Source: Pseudomonas sp. G2-4 (GTDB lineage: Bacteria; Pseudomonadota; Gammaproteobacteria; Pseudomonadales; Pseudomonadaceae). Taken from it: 64,000 nucleotides of DNA. The notes beneath the pieces were generated by a model. It saw nothing but the letters and a program-made list of their open reading frames with translations, ran no database searches and was not told where the DNA came from. How positions within the stretch are numbered: position 1 is the stretch's first letter; the number at the start of each line of letters is the position of its first letter. This document shows positions 7,370-13,703 of this stretch, in pieces. Location: assembly GCF_030064125.1 (NCBI RefSeq), contig NZ_CP125957.1, positions 930,001-994,000 on the forward strand, written 5' to 3'. A program made the position numbers and the translations under genes.

Positions 7370-8971
7370 TTACCTCTTCAAACCCACGCCGTAGAAGGGT
7401 GTGAGGCCGAATGGGCTGAGTTTGAAATCCACCACTTGCCTGTTTATCGGTTGGAAGACCGTGGAGTTGGCGATGGGCGTGATGGGCACCTGTTGCTTGA
7501 GGATTTTCTGCGCTTGTCGATACAAATCGATCCGCTGCTGGCGGTCGGTGGAGACTTTGGCTTGCTGGATCAGCCGGTCATACGCCGGGTCGCACCACTT
7601 GGCGTAGTTGCTGCCCTTGACCGCCGCGCAGCTGTACAGCACGCCCAGCCAGTTGTCCGGATCGCCGTTGTCGCCGGTCCAGCCGTAAATCATTGCGTCG
7701 TGTTCGCCATTTTTTGCGCGCTTGATGTACTCGCCCCATTCATAGCTGACGATGTTGGCTTTGATCCCGATTTTGGCCCAGTCCTGCTGGATCATCTGCG
7801 CAGACATTCGCGCATTGGGGTTGGAAGCGCGCTGCACCGTCATCGCCCATAAATCGATGGTTGTACCGGGCGCAACTCCGGCCTCCTTGAGTAGCGCCTT
7901 GGCCTTGGTGACGTCATGGGGCGCGTCCTGGATGGTGGGGTCGAACGACCACTGGGCCGGTGGCAAGGCGTTTTGCGCCAGTTGCCCGGCACTTTGGTAA
8001 ACAGCCTTGATGATTGCCGGTTTATCGATGGCCATGTCCAGCGCCTGGCGGACCTTGAGCTGGTCCAGGGGCGGGTGCGTGACGTTGTAGGCCAGGAAAC
8101 CCAGGTTGAACCCCGGTTGCTTGAGCACTTGCAGGTTCGGGTCTTGCTCCATCACTTCGATGTCGGCCGGGCGTGGGTAGCCGCTGACCTGGCATTCGTT
8201 TTTCTTGAGTTTCTGCAGGCGCACGGCGGCGTCGGGGGTGATGGAGAAGATCAGGTTGTCGAGTTTCACGTCCTCAGGTTTCCAGTACGCGGTGTTGCCG
8301 GCGTAGCGGATCTGCGTGTCCTTTTGATAGCGCTTGAATACGAACGGACCGGTGCCAATGGGCTTCTGATTGAGGTCGCCGGCCTTGCCTTCCTTCAACA
8401 ACTGCGCCGCGTATTCGGCGGACTGTACCGACGCAAAACTCATCGCCAGGTTCTGCACGAAGGCCGCGTCGACGTTGTTCAGGTTAAAGCGCACGGTGTG
8501 CTCGTCGACTTTTTCGACGCTTTTGATCGTGGTGTTCAGGCCCATGTCGGTGAAGTACGGCGACTCGGTGGGGTAGGCCTGGCGGAACGGGTGTTGTGGG
8601 TCGAGCAGGCGCTGGAAGGTGAACAGCACGTCGTCGGCGTTGAAGTCGCGGCTGGGGGTGAAGTAGTCGGTGGTGTGGAATTTCACCCCTTCACGCAGAT
8701 GGAAGGTGTAGGCCAGGCCGTCGGAGGATACGTCCCAGTTCGTGGCCAAGCCGGGTTCGACCTCGGTACCGCCGCGCTTGAATTGGGTGAGACGGTTGAA
8801 GACGGTTTCGGCCGAGGCATCGAAGTCGGTGCCGCTGGTGTATTGGCTGGGGTCGAACCCGGCGGGGCTGGCTTCGGAGCAGTAGACCAGGGTGGTGGCG
8901 GCTTGGGCCATTGGGGCGCTGCTGATCAGGGCGATGGTGAGTAGAAGAGGTTTGAAGGTGATCCGGTCCAT
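7370..8971 (-). CDS. Periplasmic dipeptide-binding protein (SBP_bac_5 family), first of four paralogues
   Basis: This is a 533-residue family 5 solute-binding protein and the most upstream gene of the dipeptide cluster. The signal peptide ends near PMAQA (residue 24). Family blocks VYCSEASPAGFDPSQY, YTFHLREGVKFHTTDYF and WTGDNGDPDNWLG are present. AAGGGA lies four bases before the ATG. In P. aeruginosa the corresponding genes dppA1 and dppA2 are separated from dppA3 by the regulator psdR and peptidase mdpA. Neither is found in this gap here, so local control must differ or be encoded elsewhere. Upstream lies a REP-containing gap; I could not assign a promoter with confidence. Confidence 0.88.
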   Translation of the reverse strand: MDRITFKPLLLTIALISSAPMAQAATTLVYCSEASPAGFDPSQYTSGTDFDASAETVFNRLTQFKRGGTEVEPGLATNWDVSSDGLAYTFHLREGVKFHTTDYFTPSRDFNADDVLFTFQRLLDPQHPFRQAYPTESPYFTDMGLNTTIKSVEKVDEHTVRFNLNNVDAAFVQNLAMSFASVQSAEYAAQLLKEGKAGDLNQKPIGTGPFVFKRYQKDTQIRYAGNTAYWKPEDVKLDNLIFSITPDAAVRLQKLKKNECQVSGYPRPADIEVMEQDPNLQVLKQPGFNLGFLAYNVTHPPLDQLKVRQALDMAIDKPAIIKAVYQSAGQLAQNALPPAQWSFDPTIQDAPHDVTKAKALLKEAGVAPGTTIDLWAMTVQRASNPNARMSAQMIQQDWAKIGIKANIVSYEWGEYIKRAKNGEHDAMIYGWTGDNGDPDNWLGVLYSCAAVKGSNYAKWCDPAYDRLIQQAKVSTDRQQRIDLYRQAQKILKQQVPITPIANSTVFQPINRQVVDFKLSPFGLTPFYGVGLKR

Positions 8972-9080
8972 GAAATCCCTTGGGGTGGTGAGGTTTTCAG
9001 GAGAGTAGCGTTGCGGGTGGGGGTGTTGGAAATATCGAAAAGTGAGGGGGGCTGTTGGGTTTGGGTATAGCGCTTTGGAC

Positions 9081-9230
9081 GAGGCGGCCTGACAGCCGGC
9101 CTGGTTCTCCCGGGTGTACTTCGATCAAGCTGTGGGAGCGAGCTTGCTCGCGATGGCGGCTTGACAGCCGGCCTGGTTCGCCTGGTCGTACGCCGATCCA
9201 TTGTGGGAGCGGGCTGCCCGCGAAGGCGGT
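9081..9230. repeat. Tandem pair of about 75-bp units, each containing a REP
   Basis: Two direct copies (about 9081-9153 and 9154-9228) share a GACAGCCGGCCTGGTT block followed by a diverged spacer and then a REP of the TGTGGGAGCGAGCTTGCTCGCG type. In the second copy the REP has changed to GGGAGCGGGCTGCCCGCG, keeping its own pairing. REPs here run in the same orientation, unlike the inverted doublets elsewhere. Confidence 0.75.
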
Positions 9231-9246
9231 CTAAATGAGATGCTTT

Positions 9247-9927
9247 TTAAGCCGGGATCTGCACGACTATCCAGGAGACGTCATCATCGACATGAATGGG
9301 ATCAAGCCTCTCGACTTCCAGTAGCTTGGCCTGTGTTGCATCACTCAAGTCAGCCCAAAAGCCATCGGTTGCAAAAACCAGTTGTTCACCTTCAATGGTC
9401 GTTCTTGTGACTATTTCGGGGTCTGGTTTATTCCGTGCTTTGAAACACCGGCTTATCCGATGCCGGCCTGGGTCTGCTGCCAGTTGTCGGTGGTCACGAT
9501 CGCGCCTCCAGTTGGCGAGACAGTGCGGTGCCGTGAACCAAGTGATCGGGCTGTTTGAAAAAGCCGCGCCAGCGCAGCAGTCGCCTTCGTAAGCGACGGT
9601 GAGAAGTCCCGCGGCGGCTACACCGACTAGATAACTCGCCGACCCTGTGAAGGCTGTCGAGAAGAGCCGGTCGTGTACGTCATTCAACACCTCCTTGAGT
9701 AATGCGGCCGCTTCTTCATGGCTGTTATCCGAACAACCCTCCGCTATTTTCTCGCAATACAGCGTGAGTATTTGGTCAGCCAACGCCTGTGCGAGTTGGC
9801 CGCTGCCTGGTCTTGACGTGCCGTCTACGACGACAAACAGCCCTCGTGTTCCGTCGAACCTTGCTCCTACACCATCTCGGTTCTCATCTCTTGCCCGCCC
9901 TTTGACAGACTTGGCTGAGTGAATCAT
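9247..9927 (-). CDS. PP2C-like serine/threonine phosphatase, third gene of an accessory module
   Basis: This 226-residue protein has the metal-binding skeleton of the PPM/PP2C family in order: R13-x-x-N16-x-D18, VVVDG with D35-G36, GD near 115-116, TDGFW with D188-G189, and DDD at 214-216 before VSWIVV. All expected aspartates are present, so it is probably an active Mn2+/Mg2+-dependent phosphatase, compact and with no transmembrane segment. Its ATG overlaps the stop of the nucleotidyltransferase gene by four bases (ATGA), which implies translational coupling. The segment around residues 136-160 (WRRDRDHRQLAADPGRH) is unusually rich in charge but in frame with good PP2C sequence on either side, so I see no frameshift. 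What it dephosphorylates is unknown; its partner proteins are an obvious guess. Confidence 0.75.
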   Translation of the reverse strand: MIHSAKSVKGRARDENRDGVGARFDGTRGLFVVVDGTSRPGSGQLAQALADQILTLYCEKIAEGCSDNSHEEAAALLKEVLNDVHDRLFSTAFTGSASYLVGVAAAGLLTVAYEGDCCAGAAFSNSPITWFTAPHCLANWRRDRDHRQLAADPGRHRISRCFKARNKPDPEIVTRTTIEGEQLVFATDGFWADLSDATQAKLLEVERLDPIHVDDDVSWIVVQIPA

Positions 9928-10628
9928 TTGATGTCACCCAGTTGTTTCAGGCGCTGATAAATCAGTCTGTCTCGGCCTGGGTTTGCGCGGACGGAATGGA
10001 AGCTTTGTATTACATAATCCAGTGAGTCGAGTGCCAGCAGCCCGGTGATGCCGGCCGCAATATACGTTCGTAGCGTCTGATCTGCTTGGCTAATCTCCTC
10101 TAGCAAGCTCTCTCGGCCCTCTACGATGAGAACGATATCCTCGACATCCTTGTGATAGGCATCGCCGTTGCCGCGGCCTTTGAATGCTTCGAGCTTTGTC
10201 GCGACAAAGTAGGCGGGTTTGAAAATTTTGATCGCAACCCCGCTGGGCAGATTGAGCGTGTCTGCGTTCGCAAGGCCATCCACAAACCAGCGGTTTTCAT
10301 AGCCGAGCACCTCTTTCACGGACGGCATGACGTCGACAATCACATCGTTGAACTTGAACCGGCACGTTACGTCGCTGTACTCGGCAGTAATCTTGAAACC
10401 CTTATCGGCCAAGCGCTCTGTCAATCTTTGCCAGTCAGCGATGCCGCCTAGCTCAATGACCAAGTCGACATCGTCAGTGCTGCGGATATCGTCCAGCACA
10501 ATCTCGTCAGTGCACAGAAGCCAGGTGGTAGAGCCGCCAACGAAGGCGACCTCTTTTAAAAGCTCGTCACCCAATCCCTGTGCGACGGCACCCAGCATCT
10601 CGTAATTGTGATCTGAAGCGATGCTCAA
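9924..10628 (-). CDS. AbiEii/MNT-like nucleotidyltransferase, second gene of an accessory module
   Basis: This 234-residue protein has a nucleotidyltransferase fold signature: GGS at 31-33, DDVD at 52-55 and a third acidic residue at D98 (VDVMPS). Then come ATKLEAFKGRG (142-151) and DVEDIV (160-165), which are typical of the AbiEii/DUF1814 group. In characterised AbiE systems (type IV toxin-antitoxin) such an enzyme is the toxin, and MenA-type relatives add nucleotides to tRNA. The start appears to be TTG at 10628, four bases inside the upstream gene's stop (TTGA overlap), with AAGG about nine bases before it; the next in-frame ATG is ten codons later. Toxicity is inferred from the family, and housekeeping-like members also exist. 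Confidence 0.75.
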   Translation of the reverse strand: MSIASDHNYEMLGAVAQGLGDELLKEVAFVGGSTTWLLCTDEIVLDDIRSTDDVDLVIELGGIADWQRLTERLADKGFKITAEYSDVTCRFKFNDVIVDVMPSVKEVLGYENRWFVDGLANADTLNLPSGVAIKIFKPAYFVATKLEAFKGRGNGDAYHKDVEDIVLIVEGRESLLEEISQADQTLRTYIAAGITGLLALDSLDYVIQSFHSVRANPGRDRLIYQRLKQLGDIK

Positions 10629-11380
10629 AGGCCCATACCTTTTTTAAGCAGCTGGATGGCGACGCTGGTTTCGCGAGGGCCGCCCAACCGTATCGAGTCC
10701 ACCAAGGCTAAGTAGTGATAGAGGGTTCGGTCCTTCTTCACGGCCTCAGGTACTGTTTTGTAAATCGGTTCTACGGTCTGGCCGCGCTCGGTGCCGTGCG
10801 GGTCGGGCCAGACATGGATGTTTCCTCCGGCGCTTTTAAGGTGTTTGGAAAGCACCGGCGATGCAAACCCAGTTGGAATTCCTCGCGCCAGGGCACCGGG
10901 CTTGACGGGGAAAAAGTACTTCAGCGCGTGCTCGGTGATCTTTAAAAGTGCCAGGCGATTCACTTTGGGCAAAGAGGTTTCATAGTCGTTTGTTACCAGT
11001 CCGGCCTCCCGGCACCGGGCGATCGAGTTCGATATTTCGCTTTTGCTCAAGCCCAAGGACTCAGCCAAGGCTCTGAGGGTGTAGCGGTCTTCCCATTTGG
11101 CAGCGGCTCTTTTCTGGGAGGTATCATCGTCGGCGTCCCAGCCTTCCCACTGGAACGAGTCTGCGTCGATGATGCGTTTTATGGCGACCTCTAAGTTGTC
11201 CCAGGATTTTTCAGGCGGTGGGGAGGTGATCAATTTTGGTTCAGGGCTGTAGTCGTCCGGCAGCAAGTCAATCTGGGATAGGCCGCCCCATGCCACTGTT
11301 TGGCTGCCGGTCGGAGACACTTCTTCCTGCGCGTGAAGGCTGGCCATTTTGTACATGAGCAAAATATCTTGACTTTTCAC
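10625..11380 (-). CDS. Winged-helix DNA-binding protein, first gene of an accessory module (possible autoregulator or antitoxin)
   Basis: From the GTG at 11380 this is 251 residues, beginning with a KSQDILLMYK segment that I recall as the conserved start of an uncharacterised HTH family often paired with nucleotidyltransferases. A helix-turn-helix lies at about 100-129 (YTLRALAESLGLSKSEISNS). The C-terminal half has family-like motifs (YFFPVKPGALARGIPT, HVWPDPHGTERGQ, LVDSIRLGGPRE). About 70 residues rich in acidic residues and proline (PDDYSPEPK) separate the KSQD segment from the HTH, apparently an insertion. Earlier starts exist (ATG 11407, TTG 11425), but a promoter at 11426-11454 would place transcription start near 11419, which makes the TTG unlikely. 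None has a strong ribosome-binding site. Antitoxin function is inferred from gene order. Confidence 0.65.
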   Translation of the reverse strand: MKSQDILLMYKMASLHAQEEVSPTGSQTVAWGGLSQIDLLPDDYSPEPKLITSPPPEKSWDNLEVAIKRIIDADSFQWEGWDADDDTSQKRAAAKWEDRYTLRALAESLGLSKSEISNSIARCREAGLVTNDYETSLPKVNRLALLKITEHALKYFFPVKPGALARGIPTGFASPVLSKHLKSAGGNIHVWPDPHGTERGQTVEPIYKTVPEAVKKDRTLYHYLALVDSIRLGGPRETSVAIQLLKKGMGL

Positions 11381-11398
11381 GCGGGTTAAATCTCTGCC

Positions 11399-11424
11399 TG
11401 TCCACATTCCATAAATCGTGGACA
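11399..11424. promoter_or_regulatory. Inverted repeat at the predicted transcription start (operator candidate)
   Basis: TGTCCAC (11399-11405) and GTGGACA (11418-11424) form a perfect 7-bp inverted repeat with a 12-bp spacer. It lies immediately downstream of the -10 element of the promoter reading into the HTH gene, where a bound repressor would block transcription. Autorepression through inverted repeats is the known behaviour of AbiEi-type antitoxins; its application here is inference. Confidence 0.55.
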
Positions 11425-11425
11425 A

Positions 11426-11454
11426 GTGTTACGCGCTGTTTTTTATGATGTCAA
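11426..11454 (-). promoter_or_regulatory. Sigma-70 promoter for the HTH-nucleotidyltransferase-phosphatase unit
   Basis: On the minus strand a perfect -35 TTGACA (11454-11449) is followed by a 17-base spacer and a weak -10 TAACAC (11431-11426). The AT-rich spacer stands out from the GC-rich surroundings. Confidence 0.6.
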
Positions 11455-11523
11455 ATCTTATTTTTAGAGTCCGTTCTGTAGAAATTCCTGCGGAGGTCAA
11501 GCACCCGTCGCCGAACATCCACC

Positions 11524-11654
11524 GTGGCGAGGGGCTTGCTCCCGCTGGGGCGCGAAGCGGCCCCAAAATCAGCGACTGCGTTTATCTGACACGACGCAGT
11601 GCCTGGGTTGGGTCTGCTGCGCAGCCCAGCGGGAGCAAGCTCCCTCGCCACGGG
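11524..11654. repeat. REP doublet (GTGGCGAGGGAGCTTGCTCC family)
   Basis: Two inverted REP units enclose an interior that can itself fold. The interior (AAAATCAGCGACTGCG onward) is nearly the same as that of the doublet at 12437-12570 on the other side of the DUF6124 gene. The left unit has GAGGGGCTTGCTCC where other copies have GAGGGAGCTTGCTCC. Confidence 0.85.
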
Positions 11655-11889
11655 GTTTGCGGTGGTGCGGACGGCTGCATAAATCATTCAGGTGCGTCGG
11701 AAGGATCCGCTCTCCAGAACGAAATATCCGACAAGCTTTTAAGGTTGTCCCTCGGAAGTGGGCTCTCTAATCTTTTTCCTGTCGCTGCCATTCAGCGACC
11801 GGGCGTGAGAAACCCGAATAATAGGCATCCAGCCTCTGTACCTGCATAATTGCCGCCAGCTTATCCGCTGCCTGTAGTAGATGCATTAT

Positions 11890-12026
11890 GGCGGCTGTGT
11901 GCGGGCAGGCCTCGGTCTGGCCGAGTACCTATTTCTCGGATTTCTCACCCCTGCACACAGCTGCCACCACTTTGCCGAGTGAGAAACGGCAAGTGATGGT
12001 CCTCATCACTAAATAGGTACAAATCA
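11890..12026 (+). promoter_or_regulatory. Structured 5' leader of the DUF6124-type gene
   Basis: Three nested or consecutive inverted repeats are visible. GGCGGCTGTGTGC (11890-11902) pairs with GCACACAGCTGCC (11953-11965), with one mismatch. CTCGG/CCGAG makes a hairpin at 11911-11925 within it. CCACCACTTTGCCG (11964-11977) pairs with CGGCAAGTGATGG (11987-11999) with one bulge. I recall closely similar leaders in front of other DUF6124 genes of Pseudomonas, which suggests a conserved RNA element or a promoter with operators. The element ends 27 bp before the start codon. Confidence 0.55.
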
Positions 12027-12419
12027 ATGGATAAGTCAGTCCCCGATCCACCCTTCAATAACACCAATCCCCTTTCCGGCTTCGACGCCATCGAAGACCT
12101 ACTCAAAGACCGCGCCGCTGCCGAGCGGGCGCTTGATCATTACCTGAATCCAAAAAAACCAGAGCCAAGCACCGATCCACGCATCGACAGCCTGTTTTCA
12201 GTCACCGCCAAGGCCGACACCGATACGCTGCTCACCAGCACTTCCGAAACCCTGGCCTCGATAAAAGCCATGGCCGAGGATCTGGCTTTTGAAGTGGAGG
12301 GCACGCGCCGGAGTGTGGCGTTGGGGATTCATCAGCTGGTGGAGTTGTGCCAGTTGCTGGTGGACAAGGCGTTGGATCAGGTCGAGGCGCCGGCCAGTTC
12401 GGCCTGCCCGCCGACCTAA
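12027..12419 (+). CDS. DUF6124-type small hypothetical protein
   Basis: This is a 130-residue, probably cytosolic protein with no signal peptide or membrane segment. The N-terminal 45 residues are proline- and acid-rich and variable (NNTNPLSGFDAIEDLL, ERALDHYLNPKKPEP). The C-terminal part is helical and looks conserved (TLLTSTSETLASIKAMAEDLAFEVEGTRRSVALGIHQLVELCQLLVDKALDQVE). This layout matches a Pseudomonas-restricted family I know as DUF6124, which has no established function and is often present in several copies per genome. No strong ribosome-binding site is evident before the ATG (AAATAGGTACAAATC). It is preceded by the structured leader and flanked by two near-identical REP doublets, so the gene and its surroundings may move or duplicate as a unit. 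Confidence 0.8.
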   Translation: MDKSVPDPPFNNTNPLSGFDAIEDLLKDRAAAERALDHYLNPKKPEPSTDPRIDSLFSVTAKADTDTLLTSTSETLASIKAMAEDLAFEVEGTRRSVALGIHQLVELCQLLVDKALDQVEAPASSACPPT

Positions 12420-12436
12420 GCTCGGGCACCGTCCCC

Positions 12437-12570
12437 GTGGCGAGGGAGCTTGCTCCCGCTGGGCTGCGAAGCGGCCCCAAAAGCAGCGGCTGCATCTATC
12501 TGACACACCGCGGTGCCAGGGTTTGGGTCTGCTGCGCAGCCCAGCGGGAGCAAGCTCCCTCGCCACGGGG
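12437..12570. repeat. REP doublet (GTGGCGAGGGAGCTTGCTCC family)
   Basis: The two inverted units enclose about 60 bp closely matching the interior of the doublet at 11524-11654, including TCTATCTGACAC and GGTCTGCTGCGCAGCCC. It lies between the convergent DUF6124 and SIMPL-domain genes. Confidence 0.85.
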
Positions 12571-12633
12571 GAGCACCGTGGCCGGACAACAGGGTTCAGC
12601 CAGAAAGAAACTGGCTGAACCCACTGCCCATCA

Positions 12634-13350
12634 TCACTGCAACAACACCTCAACCACCCCATCCGCCGTCATCGTCACTTTGCTGGTACCCGCTTCCACT
12701 TCCGGCGTCACGGACTCCGCATCCATGGACGCGCCTTTCATCATCATTTGCGGGCGCATGAAGGGTTGTGGATAACCGTTGGTGTTGAGGTTCAGGTTGA
12801 CGATTTTGTAACCCTTGCCGCCCAGGGCCTCGGTGGCCAGTTGAGCGCGGGCCTTGAAGGCGTTGACCGCATCTTTGAGCAGGGCGTCTTCGCTGCCCTG
12901 GCGGGTGGCGGTGGAGATGGCGAAGTCCATGCCGGCCATTTTCATATCGGTGAGCAACTCGCCGGTGAGTTTGGACAGGGCGGCGAAGTCGGCGCTTTCC
13001 AGGCGCAGTTCGGCGCGCTCGCGCCAGCCGGTGATTTTCTGGCCCTTGTTGTCGTAGATCGGGTAGCTGTTGCGGCTGCCCTGGCGCAGGGTGATGTCCT
13101 TGACCTCTTTGGTCTGGCCGATGGCTTTGTTCACCGTGGTACTGACAGCAGCGGCGAGTTTGGCCGGGTCGGTGTTTTGCTCTTCGGTGTAGAGGGTGAC
13201 GATCATCAGGTCGCGCGCCACTTCCTGGCTGGTTTCGGCGCGCAGGGAAATCTGGTTGTAGTGCAGCTCATCGGCGGCCAGGGCCGGCAGACTGGCGAGG
13301 GTGCCGAGGCTGAGGGCGAGCAGGGCGGCGGGGCGACTGAACGTGTGCAT
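12634..13350 (-). CDS. SIMPL-domain (DUF541) periplasmic protein
   Basis: This 238-residue protein has a signal peptide ending near PALAA (about residue 26), followed by a single SIMPL/DUF541 domain. Typical features are the N-terminal block LHYNQISLRAETSQEVARD, the central SYPIYDNKGQKITGWRERAEL and the C-terminal NLNTNGYPQPFMRPQMMM. Relatives (YggE in E. coli, BP26 in Brucella) are periplasmic or envelope-associated, form ring-like oligomers and have been linked to oxidative stress, but no enzymatic role is known. Here it stands alone, convergent with the DUF6124 gene and divergent from roxS, with an AAGGAGC-like site upstream of the ATG. The family call is firm; function is not established. 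Confidence 0.85.
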   Translation of the reverse strand: MHTFSRPAALLALSLGTLASLPALAADELHYNQISLRAETSQEVARDLMIVTLYTEEQNTDPAKLAAAVSTTVNKAIGQTKEVKDITLRQGSRNSYPIYDNKGQKITGWRERAELRLESADFAALSKLTGELLTDMKMAGMDFAISTATRQGSEDALLKDAVNAFKARAQLATEALGGKGYKIVNLNLNTNGYPQPFMRPQMMMKGASMDAESVTPEVEAGTSKVTMTADGVVEVLLQ

Positions 13351-13703
13351 GAAAGCTCCTTGGGATGAGGCGCAGGGGTGAGGTCCGGGCCTGCGTGAAG
13401 GATAAGACTCTAGCTTTTATGGCTCGGTTCGCACAGTTACAACTTCTATACAGATATCTGAAGCCAACGAAGAACCCTGTGGCGAGGGAGCTTGCTCCCG
13501 CTCGACTGCGCAGCAGTCGCAAATCCGGCATCGCTCGGTCGATTGATGGGGCCTGCTGCGCAGGCCAGCGGGAGCAAGCTCCCTCGCCACAGGGGGTATA
13601 TGTAGTATTGAGAGCTGTGGCGCTTTGCCGCATAGCTGCCTCTGCAACCCGCGCCTTGGTTATACTCCGTGCGATCCGCCTGGAGCGCTCATCAGGAGAG
13701 CTC
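13351..13703. other. 353-bp divergent intergenic region between the SIMPL gene and roxS
   Basis: It contains a REP doublet at 13478-13596. Past this lies a possible -10 element TATACT (13661-13666), for which I found no matching -35, then CAGGAG, the roxS ribosome-binding site. No small gene was evident. Confidence 0.5.
13478..13596. repeat. REP doublet (GTGGCGAGGGAGCTTGCTCC family)
   Basis: Inverted units at 13478-13500 and 13565-13596 enclose a short interior beginning CTCGACTGCGCAGCAGTCGC, itself an inverted repeat. Confidence 0.85.

Larger units (their letters stand above)
11455..12026. other. About 570-bp intergenic region between the accessory module and the DUF6124 gene
   Basis: It holds a REP doublet (11524-11654), an unassigned stretch (about 11655-11880) in which I see no gene, and a structured leader (11890-12026) reading into the downstream gene. 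Confidence 0.6.

Noticed and set aside
9375-9530. Possible frameshift in the phosphatase gene, since residues 136-160 look unlike the rest
   Set aside because: Good PP2C sequence in the same frame lies on both sides and all metal-binding residues are present.
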